A DNA stretch of 64,000 nucleotides from Pedobacter metabolipauper (GTDB lineage: Bacteria; Bacteroidota; Bacteroidia; Sphingobacteriales; Sphingobacteriaceae). The number at the start of each line of letters is the position of its first letter. Within the stretch, counting starts at the first letter, position 1. Below are positions 51,117 through 59,857 of the stretch, piece after piece. The stretch covers positions 248,001-312,000 of the forward strand of contig NZ_SNYC01000007.1 in the NCBI RefSeq assembly GCF_004362715.1. The letters run 5' to 3'. The position numbers and the translations under genes were made by a program. The notes below the pieces were generated by a model. The model worked only from the letters and a program-made list of their open reading frames with translations, had not been told where the DNA came from and searched no databases.

Positions 51117-51868
51117 AGCAATATATCTTAATCGTCTTTATCATAGGCTGTGGTTTTCCGGTTTTCGCCCAAAAGGAGAAGAAGGATATCCATACCGGGA
51201 ACAAGCTTTATGAACAAAAGAAGTTTGCAGAGGCCGAAGCCAGCTATATGAAATCGGTAGCCAAAAATAATCAATCTGTAACCGGTAATTTTAACCTGGG
51301 AGATGCCCTGTTTAAACAAAAGAAGTTTGAAAATGCAGCCCGGAAGTTTACAGAGATCGCGGCCTCATCAAATGATAAAGCCGTAAAGGCTAAGGCCTAT
51401 CATAACCTTGGGAATGCTATGTTTCAGTCCAACAAGCTGGAGGAAAGTATTGATGCTTATAAAAAGGCACTGATCAATAATCCTAAGGATGATGAAACGC
51501 GCTATAATCTTGCCTATGCTCAGGAAAAGCTAAAACAACAACAGCAGCAAAATAAAGACAACAAAGACAAGAATAAGGATCAGGATAAAAAGGATCAGAA
51601 TAAAGACAAGAACAAAGATCAGGACAAAGACAACAAGGATAATAAAGATAACAAGGATAAGCAGGATCAGAATAAAGATAAAAAGGATCAGGACAAAAAA
51701 GATCAGGATAAAAAGGACGAGGGACAGCAGCCGCAACCCGACAAGCTGTCTAAAGAAGATGCAGAACGGATGCTGGAGGCCTTGAAGAATGAAGAAAAGA
51801 ATACCCAGGATAAGCTGAAAAATAAAAAGGCAAAAGGGGTAAAGGGACGTATTGTTAAAGATTGGTAG
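51113..51868 (+). CDS. batC: BatC (TPR protein with Lys/Asp repeat)
   Basis: This 251-residue exported protein has a signal peptide (about 1-19), TPR repeats (about 24-140, for example AKAYHNLGNAMFQSNKLEESIDAY) and a long low-complexity stretch rich in Lys, Asp, Asn and Gln (about 143-205). A further charged tail follows. The TPR section suits a scaffold for BatA/BatB in the periplasm; the repeat is likely disordered. The DNA of the repeat (51541-51735) is almost pyrimidine-free on the plus strand. Confidence 0.9.
   Translation: MKQYILIVFIIGCGFPVFAQKEKKDIHTGNKLYEQKKFAEAEASYMKSVAKNNQSVTGNFNLGDALFKQKKFENAARKFTEIAASSNDKAVKAKAYHNLGNAMFQSNKLEESIDAYKKALINNPKDDETRYNLAYAQEKLKQQQQQNKDNKDKNKDQDKKDQNKDKNKDQDKDNKDNKDNKDKQDQNKDKKDQDKKDQDKKDEGQQPQPDKLSKEDAERMLEALKNEEKNTQDKLKNKKAKGVKGRIVKDW
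51541..51735 (+). repeat. Lys/Asp-coding low-complexity repeat in batC
   Basis: Irregular direct repeats of AAGGAT, AAAGAC and AAGAAT-type codons encode KD-, NKD- and QDK-like units. Such purine-rich tracts can vary in length by slippage. Confidence 0.85.
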
Positions 51869-51878
51869 TTACCGCCCT

Positions 51879-53681
51879 ATGAAAATAAAATACTATGTAT
51901 GGTTGGTCCTGCTGTTCATCTCAAATGCAGCAGCTGCACAGGATATAAAATTTGTAGCTTCTGCGAGTAAAACGCAGGTGGCTACCGGTGAAACTTTTGA
52001 AGTAACCTTTACAGCTAATGGTAACATTGACAATTTTAAACCTCCTGGATTTGGGGGCTTTCAGGTATTGTCTGGTCCCAATCAATCTTCAAGCATGTCG
52101 TCCATTAATGGAGTAACCAGTGTTAACATCGGACTTAGTTATTACCTGGTGCCCATTAAAGAAGGTGAATTTGCCATTGGCCCGGCCATTGCCATCGCTA
52201 ATGGAAAACAATACCGATCTGCTCCATTAAGAATTAAAGTAACCAAAGGCAGGGCTGTTCCTCAAAATAATCAATCTGCTGCTGATCCAGTTAATGCACC
52301 TGCCACAGGTAATTCAACAGACATTTCAAAACGCATATTTATCAGGGCCGTAACGAATAAGTCGAACGTGTACCAGGGTGAACAGCTTTCGGTGAGTTAT
52401 AAGCTGTATACAAATATTGAAATTGTAGACAACGGATTGGATAAACTGCCGGATTTTAATGGATTTTGGAGCCAGGAAATTAAAAACAACAGCCAAACGG
52501 TAAAGTGGACAACGGAAACTTATAAGGGAACAAGGTATAATGTTGCCCTGCTTAAGGAGATCATCCTGTTTCCGGAGCGTTATGGAGACCTTACCTTAGA
52601 TCCGCTTGCCATGACTTTTGTAGTGAGACAGTCCTCAGCTAAATCCAATGATCCTTTTGATCTGTTCTTTGGCTCTTACGAGGATGTAAAATACAAGATT
52701 AAAAGTGCCCCAATTGCCATTCATGTTAAACCACTGCCCGAAGCGGGCAAGCCGGCAGGTTTTCAGGGTGCAGTGGGTAACTTTGCACTGTTAACTGCTG
52801 CGGATAAAACTGAACTTAAAGCCAATGAAGCCCTAAACTACAGCATCCGGATTACCGGTTCTGGGAATTTAAAATTACTTAAAACACCTGAAATTACATT
52901 TGCTGCCGACCTGGAAAAGTACGATCCAAAAGTAAATGACCGGATTACGGAAACGGTGAGCGGTGTATCTGGTACGCGTGAATATACGTACCTGTTAATA
53001 CCCAGACATCAGGGTAATTATAAAATAGAGCCGTATAAATTTTCTTATTTTAATCCTGTTAGCCGTAAATATATAACCCTTACGGGAAGTGAGTTTAATT
53101 TAAAAGTAGCTAAAGGCGCTCCGGGATCAGCTGTTGCTGCATTCCCTGCAGGCAGTCAGCAGGATGTGAAAATGATCGATAAAGATATCAGGTACATTAA
53201 GACTGAAGGCGACCTTACTAAAAGCGGAGACGACTTTTTCGGCTCATTGGGTTATTATATGCTACTGGCAGCCGGACCAGTTCTGTTCATTGCTGCCTTT
53301 GGGTATCGTAAATGGCATCGGGAACACAATAAGGATGTGGTGGTTGTAAAGGAAAGAAAAGCGGGTAAACTTGCTGTAAAGCATTTGGAAACGGCACAAA
53401 AACAATTGCAGGCTGGTAATCAGAAAGCATTTTATGAAGCCATTTACAGGGGCTTGTATGGTTATCTCGCAGATAAATTCAACATTGCCGCTGCAGCGCT
53501 AAATAAAGATCATATTGCGGTTCAGCTGCGGGAAAGAAAGATGAGTGAAGGCCTGATCACGCAGCTCATAGAAACATTGGATCTCTGCGAAATGGCACGC
53601 TATGCACCTGTATCAGGTACTGGTGAGCAGCAGGTATACGAAAAGGCCAAACAAATTATCAATGACATCGAAAATGCATAA
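51879..53681 (+). CDS. batD: BatD oxygen tolerance protein
   Basis: This 600-residue protein has a signal peptide (about 1-22), several extracytoplasmic Ig-like beta domains (BatD family, with the PPGFGGFQVLSGPNQSSS motif near residue 55), a membrane helix at about 450-470 and a short cytosolic helical tail. ATG 51879 gives a canonical signal; the upstream in-frame ATG at 51852 sits inside batC. It probably spans the inner membrane as the structural partner of BatA/B. Confidence 0.92.
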   Translation: MKIKYYVWLVLLFISNAAAAQDIKFVASASKTQVATGETFEVTFTANGNIDNFKPPGFGGFQVLSGPNQSSSMSSINGVTSVNIGLSYYLVPIKEGEFAIGPAIAIANGKQYRSAPLRIKVTKGRAVPQNNQSAADPVNAPATGNSTDISKRIFIRAVTNKSNVYQGEQLSVSYKLYTNIEIVDNGLDKLPDFNGFWSQEIKNNSQTVKWTTETYKGTRYNVALLKEIILFPERYGDLTLDPLAMTFVVRQSSAKSNDPFDLFFGSYEDVKYKIKSAPIAIHVKPLPEAGKPAGFQGAVGNFALLTAADKTELKANEALNYSIRITGSGNLKLLKTPEITFAADLEKYDPKVNDRITETVSGVSGTREYTYLLIPRHQGNYKIEPYKFSYFNPVSRKYITLTGSEFNLKVAKGAPGSAVAAFPAGSQQDVKMIDKDIRYIKTEGDLTKSGDDFFGSLGYYMLLAAGPVLFIAAFGYRKWHREHNKDVVVVKERKAGKLAVKHLETAQKQLQAGNQKAFYEAIYRGLYGYLADKFNIAAAALNKDHIAVQLRERKMSEGLITQLIETLDLCEMARYAPVSGTGEQQVYEKAKQIINDIENA

Positions 53682-54444
53682 ACTTATGAAATGTAACTTA
53701 TATGTTCTGTTTTTCATTACATTACCCTTGTTCTCATTGGGTAAAGAAACGCAGGAAGAACTTTTTTCAAAAGGAAACGCACACTATGCAAAAGGCCATT
53801 ACACAGAGGCCGTGCAAGCCTACCAGCAAGTGCTGGATTCTGGTTACCGCTCTGCAGCAATTTATTTTAACCTGGGTAATGCACATTATAAAGAAGACGA
53901 AATTGCGCTGGCCATTTTAAATTATGAAAGGGCTTATAAACTGGCACCTGGTGATGAAGATATTGCCGTAAACCTGCAGTTTGCGAATCTTAAGATCACA
54001 GATAAGATAGAAGCCGTTCCGGAATTCTTTCTCTCTAAATGGGGACGGTCGGCATTGCTTTTCTTTTCTCTGAAAACCTTATCTGTGTGGAGTATATTGT
54101 TGAGCATAACCGGGTTTTTACTACTTGTTGTATACCTTTTCTCCGTTAGTTACGCACTAAAGAAAGTATCATTTTACAGCGGTGTGGCCGCCTTAGTGTT
54201 TGCCATACTGGCTATCGTATTTAGTTATATGCAGCAGGGGTATTTTGACAGCCACCAGCAGGCCATCGTATTCAACGGAACCGTTAATGTAAAGAGTGCA
54301 CCTGCAGATCATCAAAAAACATTGTTTGTTATTCATGAAGGTACCAAAGTAAAGATCAGTAAAAGAGATGCGGGCTGGATCCGGGTAGAGCTTCCAAATG
54401 GCAATACCGGATGGATTGAATCTGCCTCAGCTCAGGAAATCTAA
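53674..54444 (+). CDS. batE: BatE (TPR plus SH3-like protein)
   Basis: This 256-residue protein has a signal-anchor (about 1-22), two TPR units (about 28-105), two membrane helices (about 135-155 and 165-190) and a C-terminal bacterial SH3-like domain (about 205-256, VNVKSAPADHQKTLFVIHEGTKV). Start ATG 53674 overlaps the batD stop by eight bases; ATG 53686 is an alternative. It ends one base before the convergent AraC-family gene. Confidence 0.88.
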   Translation: MHKLMKCNLYVLFFITLPLFSLGKETQEELFSKGNAHYAKGHYTEAVQAYQQVLDSGYRSAAIYFNLGNAHYKEDEIALAILNYERAYKLAPGDEDIAVNLQFANLKITDKIEAVPEFFLSKWGRSALLFFSLKTLSVWSILLSITGFLLLVVYLFSVSYALKKVSFYSGVAALVFAILAIVFSYMQQGYFDSHQQAIVFNGTVNVKSAPADHQKTLFVIHEGTKVKISKRDAGWIRVELPNGNTGWIESASAQEI

Positions 54445-54445
54445 G

Positions 54446-55375
54446 TTAAACGACCTTTCGAAGGTGCGTTTCCGTAGTTTTTTCCCTAAATGATTTAGGG
54501 ATGGCCAGGGTTTGGCGTTTAAAGAACAGGTTAAAATTTGCCGGATACTGAAACCCAAGGCAATAGCCAATTTCAGCAATATTCCAGTCGGTATGCTGCA
54601 GCAGGGCAATGGCTTCATTGGCAATACGTGCCGATATGTGTTCAGAGGTCGTTTTACCGGTAACTTCTTTTACGGCGTGGTTTAAATGGTTTACATGCAC
54701 GTTTAAACGCGCTGCAAAGTCATTTGCTGTTCTTAGATCCAGGATATGGTCACTCGAATAAATGGGAAATTGCTGATCCAGCAAATCAAAGAATAAGGAA
54801 GTAATGCGGGCAGCTGCATTGTTAGACCTGATAACAGGGGTTTTGGGCTGCAGCTTAATGGCTTCATGGATCAGCAGGTTGATATAATTGCGGATCATGT
54901 CATTCTTATACAGGTAATCTTCTCCCATTTCAGTGATCATCTTTTCAAAAAGGGTGCAGATATCCTGTTTTTGCTTTTCATTGGGAAAGAATACCGGGTT
55001 TTCCTGGATCTTACCTAAAATGGAATCTTTAAAAGGCTCGGCACGCTGGCGGATAAAGTTCTCCGTGAACAGACAAAAATAACCGGATTGAAACTCAGAG
55101 GTTGCTTCCCATGAATAGGGGATTGTGGTATTTGTAATAAATAAGGCACAGCCATCTATCTCAATACGTTGGTTTGGATAGTGAAGTACACCCTTTCCAA
55201 TTACAAAACTAATTTTATAAAAGTCCCTTCTGTTGAAAGGGGTAGGGTTTATGGAACAATAACCATGTCGCTTAAATACATTGAAATGCCCAACGTTTGC
55301 AACGTCCGTTAAGTTAGGTATCCTAACATCCGGGCGGTTAACGGAGAACATCTCATAAAATTCCTTGAGGGTCAT
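54446..55375 (-). CDS. AraC family transcriptional regulator
   Basis: This 309-residue regulator has an N-terminal cupin-like sensor (about 20-190) and a C-terminal double HTH (about 215-305) with the AraC motif IAEIGYCLGFQYPANFNLFFKR. It follows the efflux operon on the same strand, 74 bases downstream of the adaptor stop, so it may be part of, or regulate, the operon. The start is ATG 55375; an in-frame GTG at 55387 would add four residues. The effector is unknown. Confidence 0.9.
   Translation of the reverse strand: MTLKEFYEMFSVNRPDVRIPNLTDVANVGHFNVFKRHGYCSINPTPFNRRDFYKISFVIGKGVLHYPNQRIEIDGCALFITNTTIPYSWEATSEFQSGYFCLFTENFIRQRAEPFKDSILGKIQENPVFFPNEKQKQDICTLFEKMITEMGEDYLYKNDMIRNYINLLIHEAIKLQPKTPVIRSNNAAARITSLFFDLLDQQFPIYSSDHILDLRTANDFAARLNVHVNHLNHAVKEVTGKTTSEHISARIANEAIALLQHTDWNIAEIGYCLGFQYPANFNLFFKRQTLAIPKSFREKTTETHLRKVV
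54448..54471. terminator. Possible terminator hairpin at the batE/AraC junction
   Basis: AAACGACCTT (54448-54457) pairs with AAGGT-G-CGTTT (54461-54471, one bulge) around a three-base loop. It lies inside the 3' end of the AraC-family gene and just after the batE stop; the U-tract is weak. Confidence 0.45.
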
Positions 55376-55449
55376 GATCTTTTTCACATCCTAAAAATGC
55401 GGAAATTTTCAGGATTATTTTTTATTGTAACTGTAATGTAACTATAAAA

Positions 55450-56544
55450 TTATGGTTTGATTACAGTTCCCGGTCTAATCTCTTCACTGGCTTTACTTAC
55501 TATGCGGTCACCTTCTTTTAAATCTCCAAATATTTCAACTTTATCATCACTTTCTCTTCCTTTTTTTACCATAACCCTCGATGCCTTATTGTTTTCATCT
55601 TTAATGACATAGATTCCTTCATCACTGTCAATAATTGCAGTTTTAGGAACAGAATAAGTTCCTTTAATTGCCGGTAAGGGGATAGAAACTTCGGCAATCA
55701 TTCCCGGTAATAGCTGTTTATCAGCATTAAATACATCAATTTCTACTCTTTCTGCACGCAAACGCTGGTCTAAAGCACCAGACAATCTTATTATTTTAGC
55801 TTTGAAAACTTCAGATGGTTTAGATCTGACTGTAAAGCTTACCTCATTTCCGGTTTTAAGATATCCGGTGTAGATCTCCGGAATGGAGATTGCAAGGCGC
55901 AGATGTTTTTGTTCCTGCAGGGTAAATAAGGGAAATTCAGAACCCTTTCCGGATGGACCTACAAAAGCACCCAGGTTTACATTTCTGGAAGAGATGATGC
56001 CGCTAAACGGTGCTCTAATCTCCAGGTAGTTTTGGATATTGCCAACTTCTTTAAATGCAGCTCTGGCTGCACTTAGCTGCGCAAAATCCGCATTTCTTTT
56101 GGCTATGGCCTGGTCCAGGTCATTCTTTGAGATAGTACCTGGTGTTTTACTGGTCTCAAATAAACGATCGTAGTTTGCTTTACTAGCTGTATATACCGCC
56201 TCCTGTGCTTTAAGTCTGGACTCGGCGGCTGCAAGCTGCGATGAAAGTTCGGGTGCCTCTAATGTCATTAAAAGCTGTCCCTGGCTAACTTCAGATCCAA
56301 TGTCTGCCTTTAAGGTCTTTACAAAGCTGCTTACCTTTGCATACAGGTCTACCTGCTGATAGGCAATCAGTTCTCCAGGCATTTTTAGTGAGGTAGCCAT
56401 CTTTTGTTCTTTCAATACAAAGGTTTCAATCTCTGGTACTTTTTCTGCAGTGGTTTTTTTCTTTTCCTCCTGGCAGCTGCTGATCAGTAATACCGATGCG
56501 GCAATGCTTAAAAGAAATCCTGCTTTATTTATTCTTGTATTCAT
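55450..56544 (-). CDS. RND efflux periplasmic adaptor (MFP) lipoprotein
   Basis: This 364-residue membrane fusion protein of a tripartite efflux system has a lipoprotein signal with ISSC box (acylated C24), a lipoyl-like half (about 60-85), a coiled-coil hairpin (about 95-155) and beta-barrel and membrane-proximal domains. Such adaptors bridge the RND pump and TolC. It is the third gene of the TolC-RND-adaptor operon on the minus strand, 22 bases after the permease. Confidence 0.92.
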   Translation of the reverse strand: MNTRINKAGFLLSIAASVLLISSCQEEKKKTTAEKVPEIETFVLKEQKMATSLKMPGELIAYQQVDLYAKVSSFVKTLKADIGSEVSQGQLLMTLEAPELSSQLAAAESRLKAQEAVYTASKANYDRLFETSKTPGTISKNDLDQAIAKRNADFAQLSAARAAFKEVGNIQNYLEIRAPFSGIISSRNVNLGAFVGPSGKGSEFPLFTLQEQKHLRLAISIPEIYTGYLKTGNEVSFTVRSKPSEVFKAKIIRLSGALDQRLRAERVEIDVFNADKQLLPGMIAEVSIPLPAIKGTYSVPKTAIIDSDEGIYVIKDENNKASRVMVKKGRESDDKVEIFGDLKEGDRIVSKASEEIRPGTVIKP

Positions 56545-56566
56545 CTTTTTATGTGCTTAACCTTTG

Positions 56567-59500
56567 TTAATGATCTAATCCTTTAATGTAGTGAATGCTT
56601 TCCGTATCCTCAGGGTCGAGAGAAAGTGATGTGGTAGAAACCTTTCCCTGTACCCATGCAAAAACCAGCGGAAGTATAAATAGTACAGCAAATGTTGAGG
56701 CAATAAGACCACCAATTACAGCCCTTCCCAGCGGTGATACCTGATCTCCTCCTTCGCCATGTCCTATCGCCATTGGCAGCATACCGGCAATCATAGCCAG
56801 ACTGGTCATGATGATTGGTCGTAACCTTAGCCCTGCCGCTTCGCGTGCCGATTTTAATGCATCTCCGTTTACCTTTCTAAGTTCTTCTGCATTGGTAATG
56901 AGTAAGACCGCATTGGCAATGGAAACCCCTACAGACATGATAATTCCCATGTATGACTGCAGGTTGAGTGTTGACCCGGTGATGGTAAGCAGCAATAAAG
57001 CACCCAATACTACTGCCGGTACCGTGGCTAATATCACAAGCGGCACCCGGAAGGATTGGAAATTTGCCGACAACATGAGGAAGATCACTACAATGGCAAT
57101 CAGTAATCCGGATTGCAGGCTGCTCAGCGTTTCATCCAGCACCTTGCCCATACCAATGGCCTCAATGTTTAATCCCCTCGGCAATTCGCCAATCTCATCT
57201 ATGGCGTTTTTAACAGCGGCATTGGCTGTACCAAGATCTGTTTTATTCAAGTTTGCTGTTATCGAAAGGTAGGGCATGGCACCCAGGTTGTCATTCTCAC
57301 CATAAGTAGTATCTGCAGTAATGGTTGCTACATCACTCAATACCGGTCTGCTATTATTTCTCGATACCGGGATCTCACCAAGATCTTCTATACTGTTCAT
57401 CTGGTTAAAAGGTACCTGTACCTGTACACCATAGGAAAGGCCTACTTTTTCATCCAGCCAGTTGTTTTTTTCTGTATACCTGGATGAAGAGGTTGACGCA
57501 ATCAGTGACCTTGAAATGTCGCCCAGGTCTACACCAAGCTGAGCCGCTTTAACACGATCAATGTCAATATTTAAAGCCGGGTATTTGGTGGACTGGGCAA
57601 TCTGCACATCGCGCATATACTCCACCGCCTTTAATTTGGTTACCAGTTTGTTGGCATATTCTTCATTCAGTTTCTTATTTCTGCCGGTAATCCTGATCTC
57701 AACCGGGGTTGGAGATCCCTGGCTCAGTACTTTATCCGTAAGTTCTATGGGTTCAAATGACATTTTAAGATGCGGATCTATTTTCTTTACCCGCGCTCTT
57801 AACTGGTCTTTAAACTCGTCCATATCTTCATGGTAATCTTTAAGTGAAACCTGGAACACGGCTTCATGCGGGCCTGCCATAAATAAGTAGATCGGGTTTA
57901 CAGAGAAGAGTGCCGGATGCTGACCAACATAGGCTGATGAAATACCAATATGCTCCGGCCCCGCAATTTCTTTGATCTGGCTTAATACCATATTTGCTTT
58001 TTCTTCAGTACGCTCTAAACGGGTACCGTCTGGTGCTCTCATGCGAAGCTGAAACTGGCTGGAATTAACTTTAGGCAATACATCACGGCCAATATTTAAT
58101 AACAGCAGTGCGGCTGCCCCAATGATCAATACCAGGTAAACCAATACTGCTGCTTTTCGAAAAACAAATATCCGGTCAAGGAAACGCATGAACCAGTTTC
58201 TAAACCGGTCGAACAACGTGATTTTTCCGTCATCATTAAAATCTTCGCGTTCAACAAGGATCTTCTTTTGCTCAAAAGTCGCGTGTTCCGATTCGAGTGT
58301 TAAACCGGTTTGGTTAAACTCGTCTTCATCATCAGTAATAGATGGATCTGTTTTTACATGTTTTTTGGGATGCGCAACCATCAGCCAGTTGGCAAGGACC
58401 GGAACAAAAGTTTGCGACAATAAAAATGAGATGACCATAGAAAAACCTATGGCGAGGGCTAAGGGTAAGAATAAGGCCCCGGGTATACCAGACATGGTAA
58501 AGGCTGGAGCAAATACTGCAAGGATACAAAACAGGATCAGTAATTTGGGGAATGCAATTTCACGGCAGGCATCCCAAATGGCCAGTGCCTTGGGTTTACC
58601 CATATCAAAATGCTGGTGGATATTTTCTATGGTAACGGTGGATTCATCCACTAAGATGCCAATGGCCAGGGCCAGTCCGCTGAGCGACATGATATTGATG
58701 GTTTGTCCAAATAGTTTCATGAAGAGCACACCGGCAATGATTGAGGTTGGTATGGTGAGGATTACAATCAGGGCGGCACGTTTATCGCCTAAAAATAACA
58801 AGACCATTAATCCGGTTAATACAGCTCCGATTACACCTTCACTGATTAAGCTTTTTACGGCATTGATCACGTAAATGGACTGGTCAAACTCATAGGTCAG
58901 CTTTACATCTTCCGGTAAGGTACTTTGAATGGCAGGCAAGTTTTCTTTAAGCTTGTTGACCACCTCCCAGGTTGAGGCATCTGCAGATTTTGCTATATTT
59001 AAATATACCGATCTCTTCCCGTTAATGAGTGCGTATCCTACGGTTGCATCGGCACCATCTTTTACCGTAGCTACATCGCGAAGGTATAGGTTCTGAACGC
59101 CTCCTTTAAACAGTGGAATACTTTCAAAGTCCTTAACCTTTTTTATGTTATAATTGGTAGGGGTAAGGTAGTTTATATCTCCTATGCGGACATTTCCGGG
59201 AGGAGAGGTGGGGTTGTTGATCCGGATGGCTTCAATCACCTGGTCTATGGTCAGGTTGTGGGAGCGCATCAGACCCGGATTTACATTGATCTCTATGGTA
59301 CGCGGACTACCTCCGGATGGTGCAGGTGAAAGCAGGCCAGGTATGGAAGTAAAGGAGGAACGTACATAGGTATTGGCAATATCCTGCAGTTCATTATTGG
59401 TTTTAATGGGGCTGCTGAGTACGAGCTGGCCAACGGGCAGGGACGAGGCATCAAACCGGATGATAAAAGGAGGTTGTGATCCGGCTGGGAAAATAGCCTG

Positions 59501-59845
59501 GGCACGGTTAGATAAGGCACTAAGCTCAGATGCAGCCTGTGCCATGTTTGTTCCTTCATAATAGGTAAGCTTCATCAGCATCAGGCCCTGGGTATTCTTG
59601 GTTTCAATGGTCTTTATACCATTGGCAAATAGCAGGATATTGATGTAGCCTTTACCAAAGTAAGACTCCATTTGTGTTGGTGTATAGCCACCAAAAGGGT
59701 GCGCAATGTAGATTACCGGCAGATTCATCTGTGGCAGGATATCTACTTTGATGGTTCTCATGGCATTGATGCCGAAGAAAAGCAGGCCTGCAACAAAAAC
59801 CATGATGGAGATGGGCTTACGAAGGGCAAAACGGATTAAATTCAT
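56567..59845 (-). CDS. RND efflux permease with EF-hand-like cytoplasmic insert
   Basis: This 1092-residue inner-membrane pump of the HAE1/AcrB-like class has twelve predicted helices and two large periplasmic loops. The proton-relay helix 4 reads LVDEST, so D400 is followed by E401 instead of Asp. The TM10 site that is Lys in AcrB is A977 (VSIAN). Between helices 6 and 7 a cytoplasmic stretch (about 497-560) is acidic and contains D535-D546, a 12-residue loop with the full EF-hand spacing. It probably transports small hydrophobic or toxic compounds; the substrate is unknown. It lies between TolC and the adaptor genes. Confidence 0.92.
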   Translation of the reverse strand: MNLIRFALRKPISIMVFVAGLLFFGINAMRTIKVDILPQMNLPVIYIAHPFGGYTPTQMESYFGKGYINILLFANGIKTIETKNTQGLMLMKLTYYEGTNMAQAASELSALSNRAQAIFPAGSQPPFIIRFDASSLPVGQLVLSSPIKTNNELQDIANTYVRSSFTSIPGLLSPAPSGGSPRTIEINVNPGLMRSHNLTIDQVIEAIRINNPTSPPGNVRIGDINYLTPTNYNIKKVKDFESIPLFKGGVQNLYLRDVATVKDGADATVGYALINGKRSVYLNIAKSADASTWEVVNKLKENLPAIQSTLPEDVKLTYEFDQSIYVINAVKSLISEGVIGAVLTGLMVLLFLGDKRAALIVILTIPTSIIAGVLFMKLFGQTINIMSLSGLALAIGILVDESTVTIENIHQHFDMGKPKALAIWDACREIAFPKLLILFCILAVFAPAFTMSGIPGALFLPLALAIGFSMVISFLLSQTFVPVLANWLMVAHPKKHVKTDPSITDDEDEFNQTGLTLESEHATFEQKKILVEREDFNDDGKITLFDRFRNWFMRFLDRIFVFRKAAVLVYLVLIIGAAALLLLNIGRDVLPKVNSSQFQLRMRAPDGTRLERTEEKANMVLSQIKEIAGPEHIGISSAYVGQHPALFSVNPIYLFMAGPHEAVFQVSLKDYHEDMDEFKDQLRARVKKIDPHLKMSFEPIELTDKVLSQGSPTPVEIRITGRNKKLNEEYANKLVTKLKAVEYMRDVQIAQSTKYPALNIDIDRVKAAQLGVDLGDISRSLIASTSSSRYTEKNNWLDEKVGLSYGVQVQVPFNQMNSIEDLGEIPVSRNNSRPVLSDVATITADTTYGENDNLGAMPYLSITANLNKTDLGTANAAVKNAIDEIGELPRGLNIEAIGMGKVLDETLSSLQSGLLIAIVVIFLMLSANFQSFRVPLVILATVPAVVLGALLLLTITGSTLNLQSYMGIIMSVGVSIANAVLLITNAEELRKVNGDALKSAREAAGLRLRPIIMTSLAMIAGMLPMAIGHGEGGDQVSPLGRAVIGGLIASTFAVLFILPLVFAWVQGKVSTTSLSLDPEDTESIHYIKGLDH

Positions 59846-59857
59846 GGTTATGCTGGA

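Noticed and set aside
51530..51736. Minus-strand ORF rich in Leu/Ile/Phe that looks like a membrane protein
   Set aside because: It is the complement of the Lys/Asp repeat of batC; codon complementarity alone produces hydrophobic residues.
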